Positions 1 through 7,275 of a DNA stretch of 34,679 nucleotides are shown piece after piece. The notes under the pieces were generated by a model. The model had not been told where the DNA came from and made no database searches. It saw only the letters and a program-made list of their open reading frames with translations. The translations under genes were made by a program, and so were the position numbers. The stretch comes from Deltaproteobacteria bacterium (lineage in GTDB: Bacteria > Desulfobacterota > Desulfobaccia > Desulfobaccales > 0-14-0-80-60-11): assembly GCA_030018495.1 (NCBI GenBank), contig JASEFS010000035.1:1-34679 (forward strand), read 5' to 3'. The stretch's first letter is position 1; every line of letters starts with the position of its first letter.

Positions 1-40
1 AATCGAGGCATTTATTTTAAGGGTTTTGGCACAAAAAATT

Positions 41-418
41 TTATTGCTCCCCGGCGCCCACCGAAAAACGCACCTCCCGGATAACACCGGGCCCGAGAAC
101 CCTGTCCAGTTCCTGTAAAATTTTCGGCTTAAGGAACTGCAATTCCTGCATCCAGGGGCTGGCGCTCACCTCCACCCAAAGTTCCCGCCGACGCACATCC
201 GCCAGACGGGTATGGCAAAGGAGGGACCGCGGTACAACTTTTTCCCATACCTCCCGGATAAGGCGGCGCTGCTCTAAAGATTGCCAGTCTCCCGGTTTGA
301 GGAATCTCTGAAGCAACTCCTTTAGCAACGCCGGCCGGTCCATTCTTTCCCGCTTGGCCACGGCTTGCCCTCCCCTGCTGCCTTGCGGACTTATGCCTTT
401 CCCCGCCCTGCGCTTCAC
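41..418 (-). CDS. DUF721/DciA-like protein
   Basis: This is a 125-residue protein of the DUF721 family, which includes the replicative-helicase loader/operator DciA. The family signature is visible: a Trp-containing helix near residue 58 (VWEKVVP), a short HTRLADV segment, then the strand pattern LWVEVSASPW followed by QELQFLKPKILQELDRVLG. The basic, Gly/Arg-rich N-terminus of about 25 residues is poorly conserved in the family and may be disordered. Its start codon overlaps the stop of the upstream aminotransferase gene (ATGA, 4 bp), which suggests translational coupling. The family assignment is by recognisable motif; a role in loading DnaB is inferred from DciA and is not shown by the sequence. 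Confidence 0.8.
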   Translation of the reverse strand: MKRRAGKGISPQGSRGGQAVAKRERMDRPALLKELLQRFLKPGDWQSLEQRRLIREVWEKVVPRSLLCHTRLADVRRRELWVEVSASPWMQELQFLKPKILQELDRVLGPGVIREVRFSVGAGEQ

Positions 419-1593
419 CCACCTCGGGCCGCCCGGATAAAGCCCGAAGCCGCCTGTTCAATGACCTGTTCCTGAACGCAGAAGGCCAGGCGAAAGTAGC
501 CGGCCCGGCCGAAACCCCGTCCCGGCACGGCCAATATATGCTCCTCTTTCAGCCGCTGCACAAACGCCAGGTCGTCGCCGCCGGGCGCTTCGGGGAAAAA
601 GTAAAAGGCCCCCTGGGGTTTGAAAAATTTAATCCCGGCCTGGGAGAGCACCTGGCTGAAAAGCTCCCGCCGGCGGGCGTAGGGGGTGATGTCCACCGCC
701 AGACCCGCCACCTGAGCCACGGCACGCTGCATGAGCGCCGGGGCGTTGACAAATCCGAGGATGCGGTTGGCCAGAATCAGGCCCGCGATGAGTTCGCCCC
801 GATATCGGGCTTTGGGGCTCACCGCGACAAACCCCAACCGTTCCCCAGGGATGGAAAGCTCCTTGGAAAAGGAGGTGATCATCAGGGTGTCCGGGTAGGC
901 CGCGAAAACGTTGGGCAGGGTATGATCGTCATACAGCAGGCGGCTATACGGCTCGTCGGCCAGCAGATAGACAGGCCGGCCCTGATCGGCCGCCTGGGAG
1001 CTGAGGATTTTTCCCAAAGCCTGCAAGGCTTCGGGGCCATATACCCGGCCGGTGGGATTGTTGGGGGAATTGAGGATAACGGCCCGGGTGCGGGAGCTTA
1101 AGGCTGCCGCCAGGCTGTCAAGGTTGAGGTCAAAAGTCTCGTCCGTCTCAGCCACTTTGACAATGCCGCCGTGGTTGTCGACATAAAAAAAATACTCGGG
1201 GAAATAGGGCGCGAAAATCACCACTTCGTCGCCGGGATCCAGGATGGCCTTAAGGGCCACATTAAGCCCGCCCGAGGCGCCGCAGGTGAGCACCAGGTCA
1301 TCGGCTCCGAAGGGTTGGCCGTATTGCTGCTGCAAGCAAACGGCCAGAGCCTGGCGGACGGACAACAGCCCGGCATTGGACATATAACGGTGCAAGCCGG
1401 GGCTTTTGTCCATGGCCGCAGCAATAAGGGCTTCTTTAAATTCTGGCGGCGGCTCCAGATCGGGATTGCCCAAGCTGAAATCGAACACCTTATCCGGCCC
1501 CAGACGGGCCTTCAGTTCCGCTCCTTCCTCAAACATCCGGCGGATCCAGGAGGAGCTCGCCATGGATTCTTTGATTTTTTTGGAAACAGTCAT
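415..1593 (-). CDS. Pyridoxal-phosphate aminotransferase, class I/II
   Basis: This 392-residue fold-type I aminotransferase transfers an amino group from an amino acid to a 2-oxo acid using PLP. The visible motifs are NSPNNPTG (residues 175-182), ADEPY (212-216) and SFSKELSIPG (241-250), in which Lys244 is the expected Schiff-base lysine. The length is normal for aspartate-aminotransferase-like enzymes, and the LGNPDLEPP segment near residue 41 is typical of the N-terminal substrate region. It lies 3 bp after the threonine ammonia-lyase gene and overlaps the DUF721 gene by 4 bp, so the three are probably one transcript. Its amino-acid specificity cannot be read from the sequence; the neighbouring threonine deaminase makes a role in branched-chain or 2-oxobutyrate-linked metabolism possible. 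Confidence 0.9.
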   Translation of the reverse strand: MTVSKKIKESMASSSWIRRMFEEGAELKARLGPDKVFDFSLGNPDLEPPPEFKEALIAAAMDKSPGLHRYMSNAGLLSVRQALAVCLQQQYGQPFGADDLVLTCGASGGLNVALKAILDPGDEVVIFAPYFPEYFFYVDNHGGIVKVAETDETFDLNLDSLAAALSSRTRAVILNSPNNPTGRVYGPEALQALGKILSSQAADQGRPVYLLADEPYSRLLYDDHTLPNVFAAYPDTLMITSFSKELSIPGERLGFVAVSPKARYRGELIAGLILANRILGFVNAPALMQRAVAQVAGLAVDITPYARRRELFSQVLSQAGIKFFKPQGAFYFFPEAPGGDDLAFVQRLKEEHILAVPGRGFGRAGYFRLAFCVQEQVIEQAASGFIRAARGG

Positions 1594-1596
1594 ATT

Positions 1597-2802
1597 TTAA
1601 TTCTTTTCCTCCACCAGATAGCCCCCTTCATGCAACGCGGCGATAACCCTGTCCCCGTGCTCCGGCCCCCTGATTTCCAGATGGACCTCCACCCTGGTCA
1701 TATCCAGGGGCAGGTCCCGGGCCATGCGGTCGTGGAAGAGGTGAAGAATGTTGGCTTCCGATTGCCCCAAAAGAGTGGCCAGCCGGCCCAGGGAGCCGGG
1801 GCTGTCCGCCAGGACCACCTTTAGCGTCAGAAGGCGGCGTTGCCCGAGAAGGGCCTGAATCAGCACGCGCTCAAGCAAGGGAATGTCGATGTTGCCGCCG
1901 CTGATTACCAGGACGACCTTGCGGCCCAGGTCCCGGTCCCGCAGAGGCCCCAAAAACGCGGCCACCGGCACGGCTCCGGCCCCCTCCGCCAGGACCTTTT
2001 TCCTCTCCAGGAGGATGAGAACCGCTTGGGCTATGGCGCTTTCCTCCACCAGCGCCACGTCGTCCAAATATTTTTTGAGATAGGGGAAAGTATGTTGCCC
2101 GGTCACGGGCACGCGAATGCCGTCCGCCAGGGTGGGTTTGGCCGGGGTGAAGACCGGCCGGTTTTCCTTCAGGGACGCCGTCAGCGAGGGCACCTGCGCG
2201 GTCTGAACTCCTATGACTTTTAATGCGGGCCGGCGCTCCTTCAGGGCCAGGGCCGAGCCCGCGGCCAGGCCGCCGCCTCCGACAGGAATGATTACCGCGT
2301 CCACCTCGGGCAAATCCTCCACGATTTCCAGCCCCAGGGTGCCCTGCCCTGCCACCACTTCCAAATCGTCATAGGGGTGAATGAAAATATAGCCCTGCTG
2401 ACCGAGTTCCCTGGCCTTCTCCAGGGCCTCGGACAGATCCCGGCCGTGCAGCACGATTTGGGCGCCGTAGCCTTGAGCCGCCAGTTGCTTGGAAATGGAG
2501 GCACCCTGAGGCATGACGATGGTCGCGGCCAGCCCCAGAGAGGCCGCGGCGAAAGCCACCCCCTGGCCGTGATTGCCCGCGGACGCGGCCACCACCCGGT
2601 CGCCCTCGCTTCGCTCCTTGAGAAGCCGCAGGCGGTTCATGGCTCCCCGCAGTTTGAAGGAGCCGGTGGTTTGGAGATTTTCCAGCTTGAGAAAGATCTC
2701 GCGGCCGCTCAGCTTGCTCAGCGTATGGGAGAAAACCAGGGGGGTGCGCAGGGTCAGCCCTGTCAGCCTGGCTTGGGCCGCTTCAATATCTTTGAGAGTC
2801 AT
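1597..2802 (-). CDS. ilvA: Threonine ammonia-lyase with C-terminal ACT domain
   Basis: This 401-residue fold-type II PLP enzyme deaminates threonine to 2-oxobutyrate and ammonia, the first committed step toward isoleucine. GSFKLRGA (residues 47-54) places the PLP lysine at residue 50, SAGNHGQG (74-81) is the substrate-binding loop, and VGGGGLAAG (174-182) is the phosphate-binding glycine loop. Residues about 325-400 form a single ACT domain (LTLKVVLADSPGSLGRLA onward), as in the short TdcB/IlvA-like enzymes of about 400 residues; E. coli IlvA is longer and has two regulatory ACT-like modules. A single ACT domain suggests allosteric control by an amino acid. No strong Shine-Dalgarno sequence precedes the ATG, so translation may depend on the upstream gene. 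The exact physiological class (biosynthetic or catabolic) is uncertain. Confidence 0.92.
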   Translation of the reverse strand: MTLKDIEAAQARLTGLTLRTPLVFSHTLSKLSGREIFLKLENLQTTGSFKLRGAMNRLRLLKERSEGDRVVAASAGNHGQGVAFAAASLGLAATIVMPQGASISKQLAAQGYGAQIVLHGRDLSEALEKARELGQQGYIFIHPYDDLEVVAGQGTLGLEIVEDLPEVDAVIIPVGGGGLAAGSALALKERRPALKVIGVQTAQVPSLTASLKENRPVFTPAKPTLADGIRVPVTGQHTFPYLKKYLDDVALVEESAIAQAVLILLERKKVLAEGAGAVPVAAFLGPLRDRDLGRKVVLVISGGNIDIPLLERVLIQALLGQRRLLTLKVVLADSPGSLGRLATLLGQSEANILHLFHDRMARDLPLDMTRVEVHLEIRGPEHGDRVIAALHEGGYLVEEKN

Positions 2803-2860
2803 AATCGGCGGGAACCGGGGAAATAGGGCAACGGGTTGAGCCTCCGGTCTCCGGATACCC

Positions 2861-3298
2861 TCAGGCTTGCTGGGCCTTGCGCCAGCCTGCGGCTTTCAGG
2901 GCGGCCACATGCGCCAGCCATTCGGTTTTGAGGGCTTGCAGATATTTTTGCATGTCTTCCTTGACCAAGGGCGCCAGCCGCTCATGGAGGCGGGAATTGA
3001 CTTCATGGTCCAACGGAGAAAAGCCCTGCCAGGTCAAATAGCCTTCCTCAAACAAGAATTCCGGCGTGATGGGGCCGTTCAGGCCCCGCTGGGTCATACA
3101 AAACCGGGCTCCGGGCATGTCGTACTCCAGTATCCAGCCGCAGTCCTTCACCATGCTCCCGGCATCCCACTCAACCTGATGACTGCATTCAGGACAATAA
3201 AGATTAAAAAGAATCTCCGGCACCAGCACATTATCCCGATAGCTCAGGTAAGCCATATTGCGGCCGCATTTGCAACTGCGGCTTTGCTGCATGCACAT
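2861..3298 (-). CDS. Small zinc-ribbon-like hypothetical protein
   Basis: This 145-residue protein is not recognised with certainty. The N-terminus holds two Cys pairs, CKCG (residues 9-12) and CPEC (about 35-38), which would form a four-Cys zinc ribbon of about 30 residues. The rest is mixed alpha/beta and ends in a helix rich in Ala, Lys and Trp. The start is well supported: a GGGGGAG ribosome binding site lies just upstream of the ATG at 3298. It is the first gene of the minus-strand run that continues into the threonine ammonia-lyase, and a good promoter sits at 3344-3372. A similar Cys-pair layout occurs in the protein at 9529-9888, but I see no clear overall similarity. Function unknown. 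Confidence 0.7.
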   Translation of the reverse strand: MCMQQSRSCKCGRNMAYLSYRDNVLVPEILFNLYCPECSHQVEWDAGSMVKDCGWILEYDMPGARFCMTQRGLNGPITPEFLFEEGYLTWQGFSPLDHEVNSRLHERLAPLVKEDMQKYLQALKTEWLAHVAALKAAGWRKAQQA

Positions 3299-3343
3299 GG
3301 ATTTCTCCCCCTTGAGCTGGGCGCTTTTGGCCTTAATTTTCTT

Positions 3344-3372
3344 TTAATACTAATTTTTCCTTATAATGACAA
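3344..3372 (-). promoter_or_regulatory. Sigma-70-like promoter of the minus-strand run, overlapping a plus-strand -10
   Basis: Read on the minus strand, TTGTCA (plus 3367-3372) and TATTAA (plus 3344-3349) are separated by exactly 17 bp, a good sigma-70 arrangement about 45 bp upstream of the start at 3298. On the plus strand the same stretch contains a perfect TATAAT at 3362-3367, with only a weak -35, pointing toward the HhH gene. The two promoters therefore overlap and would compete for polymerase. Confidence 0.55.
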
Positions 3373-3418
3373 GGGAAGCATGCAGCAGGAAACGAGTTTT
3401 CCTTGTGGCAGGGCAGAC

Positions 3419-4123
3419 ATGCCGATTGTTAAAGAGTTGCTGAACCGGGTCCCGGGAAAATTCTCCAAGGAATTGGGAATTGAGGTGCAATCGGGACCGG
3501 AAGAGCGCCAAAAGTGGTTCCTGGCGGCAATTTTATATGGCGCGCCTATCTCCGGGGCCGTGGCGGCCCGCACTTATCGGGTGTTTGCCGCCAACGGCGT
3601 GCTTACGCCCAAGGCTGTTCTGGCCAAAGGTTGGGACAATTTGGTGGTGCTCCTTGATGAAGGCGGCTACACCCGGTACGACTTCAAAACCGCCGCCAAA
3701 CTCCTGGCCGTCATGGAAGCCTTGCAGGCAAATTACCAGGGGGACCTGGAGCAATTGGCCGCGGCTTCCCGGGACTATCCCGATCTGGAAAGACGCCTCT
3801 GCGAATTGGCCCCCGGAATCGGGCCGACCACGGCCCAGATTTTTCTGCGTGAACTGCGGGGCATCTGGACCGCGGCCGAGCCCCCCATAAGCCCTTTGGC
3901 GCAGATGGCTTCGGAACACCTGCGTCTCACCGCCCCGGGCCTGGACCGCTGGCAGGCCCTGGCCGCGTTAAAACAAAGATGGCAGGCTGAATCTGTACAA
4001 GGGTATGATTTTGCCGACATGGAAGCGGCCCTGGTGCGCCTGGGAAGAGACTATTGCCGGAAACCTGCCCGGATGGGCTGCCCCATGGGCCGGTTATGCG
4101 GCAGGGAAGAGAAAACGCTTTAA
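3419..4123 (+). CDS. HhH-GPD-like DNA repair protein
   Basis: This 234-residue protein resembles the helix-hairpin-helix base-excision glycosylase superfamily (EndoIII/HhH-GPD). The hairpin is visible at residues about 128-146 (LAPGIGPTTAQIFL), equivalent to the LPGVGxxTA motif of EndoIII. A conserved-looking block GYTRYDFKTAAKLL (83-96) precedes it. The C-terminus has Cys213, Cys221 and Cys227, recalling the iron-sulfur cluster loop of EndoIII but with only three cysteines and a different spacing. I see no canonical catalytic Lys/Asp pair that I can place with confidence. An in-frame ATG at 3380 is possible, but it lies only 13 bp after the TATAAT at 3362, so 3419 is preferred. It may be a glycosylase, a lyase or a non-catalytic DNA binder. 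Confidence 0.7.
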   Translation: MPIVKELLNRVPGKFSKELGIEVQSGPEERQKWFLAAILYGAPISGAVAARTYRVFAANGVLTPKAVLAKGWDNLVVLLDEGGYTRYDFKTAAKLLAVMEALQANYQGDLEQLAAASRDYPDLERRLCELAPGIGPTTAQIFLRELRGIWTAAEPPISPLAQMASEHLRLTAPGLDRWQALAALKQRWQAESVQGYDFADMEAALVRLGRDYCRKPARMGCPMGRLCGREEKTL

Positions 4124-4284
4124 TGAGGCAGCCTGGCGCCCTGAACCGGGAATCTGCCCGAACTGCCATAAATTCCCACGTATTTCAGCCATTCACTGAA
4201 TCAATTTTGCCAATATGGTAGGCAAGGATTGCCCACACTTTTGACGGCCTGGACGTAACCCTTTAATTTTCCAGATTTCTTTTT

Positions 4285-4300
4285 TGGCATTCATCTTGCC
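4285..4300 (+). promoter_or_regulatory. Sigma-54 (RpoN) promoter
   Basis: The sequence TGGCATTCATCTTGCC carries the invariant GG (4286-4287) and GC (4298-4299) separated by exactly the 12-bp register of -24/-12 promoters, and it matches the consensus TGGCAC-N5-TTGC closely. It lies 37 bp upstream of the ATG at 4337. An inverted repeat TTGCC-N9-GGCAA at 4207-4225, about 60 bp further upstream, could bind the required enhancer-binding activator; this last point is inference. Confidence 0.6.
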
Positions 4301-4336
4301 CTTTCCTCTGGCAAATCCCTCCAGAGGAGGTTTTTG

Positions 4337-4663
4337 ATGGTGGAAATTTCCGGCATCCCCCCGTATCTGGCTGGCCGGCTGCCCGAACCGGAGCAGCAAA
4401 TCGATAAGGGGCGGAATTCAGGCCAAAGTGCCGGCGGCGCGCCGGTCTCTGAGCAGGCAGGCAAGGCACGGGTGCAGCTGGTGCGCGCCCAAAACCTGTT
4501 ATCTCCGGCCCTGGAAAATGCGGACCTTAAAAAAGCGGCCGTTTTACTGCGTCAGGTCACCCATCAGTTCGCGACCATGGAGCGTCAGGAAATGCGCCAG
4601 CTCTACCAGGTTGACCGGCTCCGGGATCTTTGCTGCCGATTGCAGGGCGGCACCGAAACCTGA
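4337..4663 (+). CDS. Small helical hypothetical protein, sigma-54 controlled
   Basis: This is a 108-residue protein with no recognised domain. An excellent ribosome binding site (GAGGAGG, 4324-4330) precedes the ATG. The first 45 residues are polar and Pro/Gly-rich and probably disordered. Residues about 46-105 look helical, with Leu/Ala heptad spacing, an Arg/Gln-rich surface and a CC pair near the end. It is the first gene after the sigma-54 promoter at 4285 and is followed by another small helical protein. In Desulfobacterota sigma-54 often drives flagellar, pilus or nitrogen genes, so a chaperone-like or regulatory role in one of these is possible. That is a guess from context, not from sequence similarity. 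Confidence 0.6.
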   Translation: MVEISGIPPYLAGRLPEPEQQIDKGRNSGQSAGGAPVSEQAGKARVQLVRAQNLLSPALENADLKKAAVLLRQVTHQFATMERQEMRQLYQVDRLRDLCCRLQGGTET

Positions 4664-4732
4664 GCGCCCCCGGAGGATGGTCGAATAAATATCACAAACC
4701 TGTAATGAAACTTCTGTTAAGGCACGATTTTT

Positions 4733-5170
4733 ATGAAAATTGAAGATTTGCTTTGGTTGCACCAGCCGCCGGCCGCCCCGTCCGGCCGGCCATCGGCCGG
4801 AGATGAAAAATTTGCCGACTGCCTCAAGGAGGCTTTGAATTCAGCGCAATCCGGGCAGCCCGGCCAAGTCTCCGAAAGCTTGGAGCCGATAGGCGAAATC
4901 AACCCCTTTAATGAACCCGCGCCTGCTTTGGCGGAGTTGGCGGATGCAGCCCTGGCCCGCCTGGAGATCTTCCAGTCCTCCCTGGCCCGAGAGGGTACTT
5001 CCCTGAAGAAAATGGCCCCGCTGGTGCAAAAACTGGCAGATGACAGCCGGCAGCTGATGGATGCGGCCCAAGGGCTGCCGGAAGGCTCGCCCCTGCGCCA
5101 AATTTTGGAAGAAACCGCGGCTCTGGCTTATGTGGAAGCCGTCAAATTCAACCGCGGCGATTATATTTAG
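4733..5170 (+). CDS. Hypothetical acidic helical protein
   Basis: This is a 145-residue acidic protein without a recognised domain, signal peptide or membrane segment. Residues 10-70 are Pro/Gly/Ser-rich and probably flexible. Residues about 64-140 are predicted helical, with Leu/Ala periodicity (ALAELADAALARLEIFQS, then MAPLVQKLADDSRQLMDAA). It lies 69 bp after the small gene at 4337, in the same direction and without an obvious terminator between them, so it is probably co-transcribed from the sigma-54 promoter. A TTAAGG at 4715-4720 is a distant, weak ribosome binding site. Its stop overlaps the stop region of the convergent phosphoesterase gene by 4 bp. Function unknown. Confidence 0.6.
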   Translation: MKIEDLLWLHQPPAAPSGRPSAGDEKFADCLKEALNSAQSGQPGQVSESLEPIGEINPFNEPAPALAELADAALARLEIFQSSLAREGTSLKKMAPLVQKLADDSRQLMDAAQGLPEGSPLRQILEETAALAYVEAVKFNRGDYI

Positions 5171-5700
5171 CCCTTGAGAAAATGAATTGTCTGGAGAATT
5201 ACAGCCTCATCTTCCAGGCCGCGAATTTTTGCCGCGACCTTTTCCGGAGACAGGGCCAGCAAAGCGAAAGTGGGGGGATAACCCCTATCCTGCCGGTTTT
5301 TGAGATGACCCGGGTTGAGCCATAATACTCCCTGGCGGTCTTCCAGGGCAGGCCGATGGGAGTGACCGAACAGGACGATCTGCACCTCCTGGGCCAGTAC
5401 CTGGGGGTCAGGGTCGCCGGGCGCATCATTTCTATGCCGGCTCTCCGTATGGGTCAGGAGAATCTTCACGCCGTTCAACTCCACCACCAGCCGGTTGGGC
5501 ACTCGGGGATCGCTGTACTCCCGGCACCAAACCCCGGGGACTCCCTTCACTTCCAGGCCAAATTGCTCAAGGATTTCCAGGTCGCGATAATCGTCGCCCA
5601 CGTGGAGAACGGTGGAAACTCCTTCAGTCTTCAGCAATTCCGCCAAGCGGCGCATCCCCTCGATATTCCCGTGGGTGTCACTCACCACGCCCAAGAGCAT
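5167..5700 (-). CDS. YfcE/MJ0936-type metallophosphoesterase
   Basis: This 177-residue calcineurin-like phosphoesterase belongs to the small YfcE/MJ0936 group, which hydrolyses phosphodiesters in vitro. The metal ligands are visible in order: SDTHGN (Asp8, His10) at the N-terminus, HVGDD near residue 33, THTES near 82 (metal-binding His) and GHSHRP near 113. The family's usual GNCD motif is replaced by VPGVWCRE, so the Asn that normally sits there is missing. A good ribosome binding site (AAGGAGA) lies upstream of the ATG. The gene stands alone, divergent from the HIT gene and convergent with the small genes upstream. The physiological substrate is unknown for this group. Confidence 0.85.
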   Translation of the reverse strand: MLLGVVSDTHGNIEGMRRLAELLKTEGVSTVLHVGDDYRDLEILEQFGLEVKGVPGVWCREYSDPRVPNRLVVELNGVKILLTHTESRHRNDAPGDPDPQVLAQEVQIVLFGHSHRPALEDRQGVLWLNPGHLKNRQDRGYPPTFALLALSPEKVAAKIRGLEDEAVILQTIHFLKG

Positions 5701-5854
5701 GGCCTGTCTCCTTCACTGTTACTCTATCGAGCAATTTCCTGGTCAGGCAGAAATTTCGATGGTAGATTAATATCCGGCAAAAACCTCTTTGGCCATTGCC
5801 GGAATTTGCCGGCGGGGCAGGGTTGCCGCTTGAATGCCCCGCTTAGGGAAGACT

Positions 5855-6265
5855 ATGCGAAACTGCATCTTTTGCGACATTGTAGCAGGCCGCACCCCGG
5901 CGGTCAAAATAATGGAGACGCACCGGACCCTGGCCTTTCTGGACATCGCGCCGGTGCATTACGGCCACACCCTGATTATCCCCAAAGCGCACCACCAGAA
6001 TCTTTTGGACCTCCCGGACGAACTCTGGCTGGAAATGGGGCAGGCGAGCCGGCGGGTGGCCGGGGCGCTCATGAAAGCCTTGTACGCCCGGGGCTTCAAT
6101 ATCGGCATGAACAACTTCGATGCCGCGGGGCAGGTGGTCTATCACGCCCATCTCCACGTTATCCCCCGCTATCTGAGCGACGGCTTGCACTTCTTTCCCC
6201 AGGGCGACTATCAGCCCGGGGACATGGAGAAGGTGGGGCAGCAATTGCGCCAGGCGCTGGAATGA
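5855..6265 (+). CDS. HIT family nucleotide hydrolase/transferase
   Basis: This 136-residue histidine-triad protein binds nucleotides and hydrolyses nucleotide phosphoramidates or dinucleoside phosphates. The catalytic triad HAHLH is at residues 97-101, with His99 the expected nucleophile. The N-terminal CIFC (Cys4, Cys7), together with His residues near 46, forms the usual structural zinc site of this branch. DIAPVHYGHTLIIPKAHH (30-47) is the typical family core. The ATG at 5855 is chosen because AGGGA (5845-5849) lies 5 bp upstream; an ATG seven codons earlier has no such site. It is a single gene, flanked by genes on the opposite strand. The substrate cannot be told from the sequence. Confidence 0.9.
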   Translation: MRNCIFCDIVAGRTPAVKIMETHRTLAFLDIAPVHYGHTLIIPKAHHQNLLDLPDELWLEMGQASRRVAGALMKALYARGFNIGMNNFDAAGQVVYHAHLHVIPRYLSDGLHFFPQGDYQPGDMEKVGQQLRQALE

Positions 6266-6414
6266 AACAAAGCCTCGCCTAATGAAGCTTGTCGACGCGC
6301 CGTCTTACACCCGTGAAAAAGCCTTATTTAACCTTGCAAATGAGGTCCGTTGCAGGGGCGTTCACCAAGACCCTATAACAGGATCCCGAATGCCGAGGAC
6401 ATATTCCCATTTTT

Positions 6415-7275
6415 CTAAAGGGGGATTGATAATGTTACTTCGGAAGTCAAACAATCCTGCAAAAAATCAGTGGCCTCCGGGGCCAGGCGCACCGCCTGCC
6501 CATCCACCGCGGCCACCGGCATGACGCCCATCAGCGAGTTGACCAACCAGAGGCCTTCTGCCTGCCGCAATTCATCGAGAGCCATCGGCTTCGTTTCCAA
6601 CCTGATATTCCGCCTCAATATGGCACGCGCCAGCACCGCCAAAGTGACCCCGGCCAAGGCGCTCGGCGCCTGAGGGGTAAAATAGCGGCCATCCCGGACA
6701 AATATGATGCTGGTGGCGGCCCCTTCCGAGACCAGCCCGTCGCTTTCCAGGATTAACGCCTCCCTGGCGCCTTGGTCCAAGGCGTACTGCCGCGCCGCCA
6801 GATAGAAAAGGTAATTCAGGCTCTTATACCGTCCCAGGAAAGTGGTGCGGGGCTCGGGGAAGATTGCCACCGGCCAGCCGGCCGCGTATTCTCCGGGCCC
6901 GGGCGGAGTATAAGGTCTGGCGTAGATAATCAGGGTGGGCCGGGAGGCGGCGGGGAGGCCAAGATCGATGGCTTCTCCCCGGGTAAGGAGGATTTTCACC
7001 GCAGCCAGGCGCTCCGTCAGCCCGTTGGCCGCCAACAGCCGCTCCACGCGGGCCTGCCAGTCGATGCCTTGGGGGAAGGGGATGCGGAAGACTTCGGCGG
7101 CAGCCCGAAGACGGTTTAGATGCTCGGATAAAAACCAAGGGGAGCCATTTTCGGCCCTGATGGTCTCAAAAAAGCCGTCGCCATAGAGCAAGCCCCGGTC
7201 ATGGACGGAAATGCAGGCCTGGGAAGCCGGGAGCAGCTCGTCATTGAGCCAGACAAAAGCAACAGGGGAGCTCAT
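6415..7275 (-). CDS. pabC: Class IV aminotransferase, probable 4-amino-4-deoxychorismate lyase
   Basis: This 286-residue fold-type IV PLP enzyme probably splits aminodeoxychorismate into p-aminobenzoate and pyruvate. DRGLLYGDGFFET (residues 26-38) is the family signature and GRYKSLNY (149-155) holds the PLP lysine, Lys151. The later SEGAATSIIF (183-192) corresponds to the E-x-(S/T)N-I/F loop, but with Ala-Ala-Thr-Ser instead of the usual Ser-Asn pair. Sequence alone does not separate the lyase from D-amino-acid or branched-chain aminotransferases. The 4-bp start/stop overlap with pabB and the nearby pabA make the PabC role the most likely. No ribosome binding site of its own stands out, consistent with coupling to pabB. 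Confidence 0.85.
   Translation of the reverse strand: MSSPVAFVWLNDELLPASQACISVHDRGLLYGDGFFETIRAENGSPWFLSEHLNRLRAAAEVFRIPFPQGIDWQARVERLLAANGLTERLAAVKILLTRGEAIDLGLPAASRPTLIIYARPYTPPGPGEYAAGWPVAIFPEPRTTFLGRYKSLNYLFYLAARQYALDQGAREALILESDGLVSEGAATSIIFVRDGRYFTPQAPSALAGVTLAVLARAILRRNIRLETKPMALDELRQAEGLWLVNSLMGVMPVAAVDGQAVRLAPEATDFLQDCLTSEVTLSIPL

Noticed and set aside
6282-6524. An 80-codon plus-strand frame after the HIT gene.
   Set aside because: It has a poor start context, a Pro-rich low-complexity end and overlaps pabC on the opposite strand.
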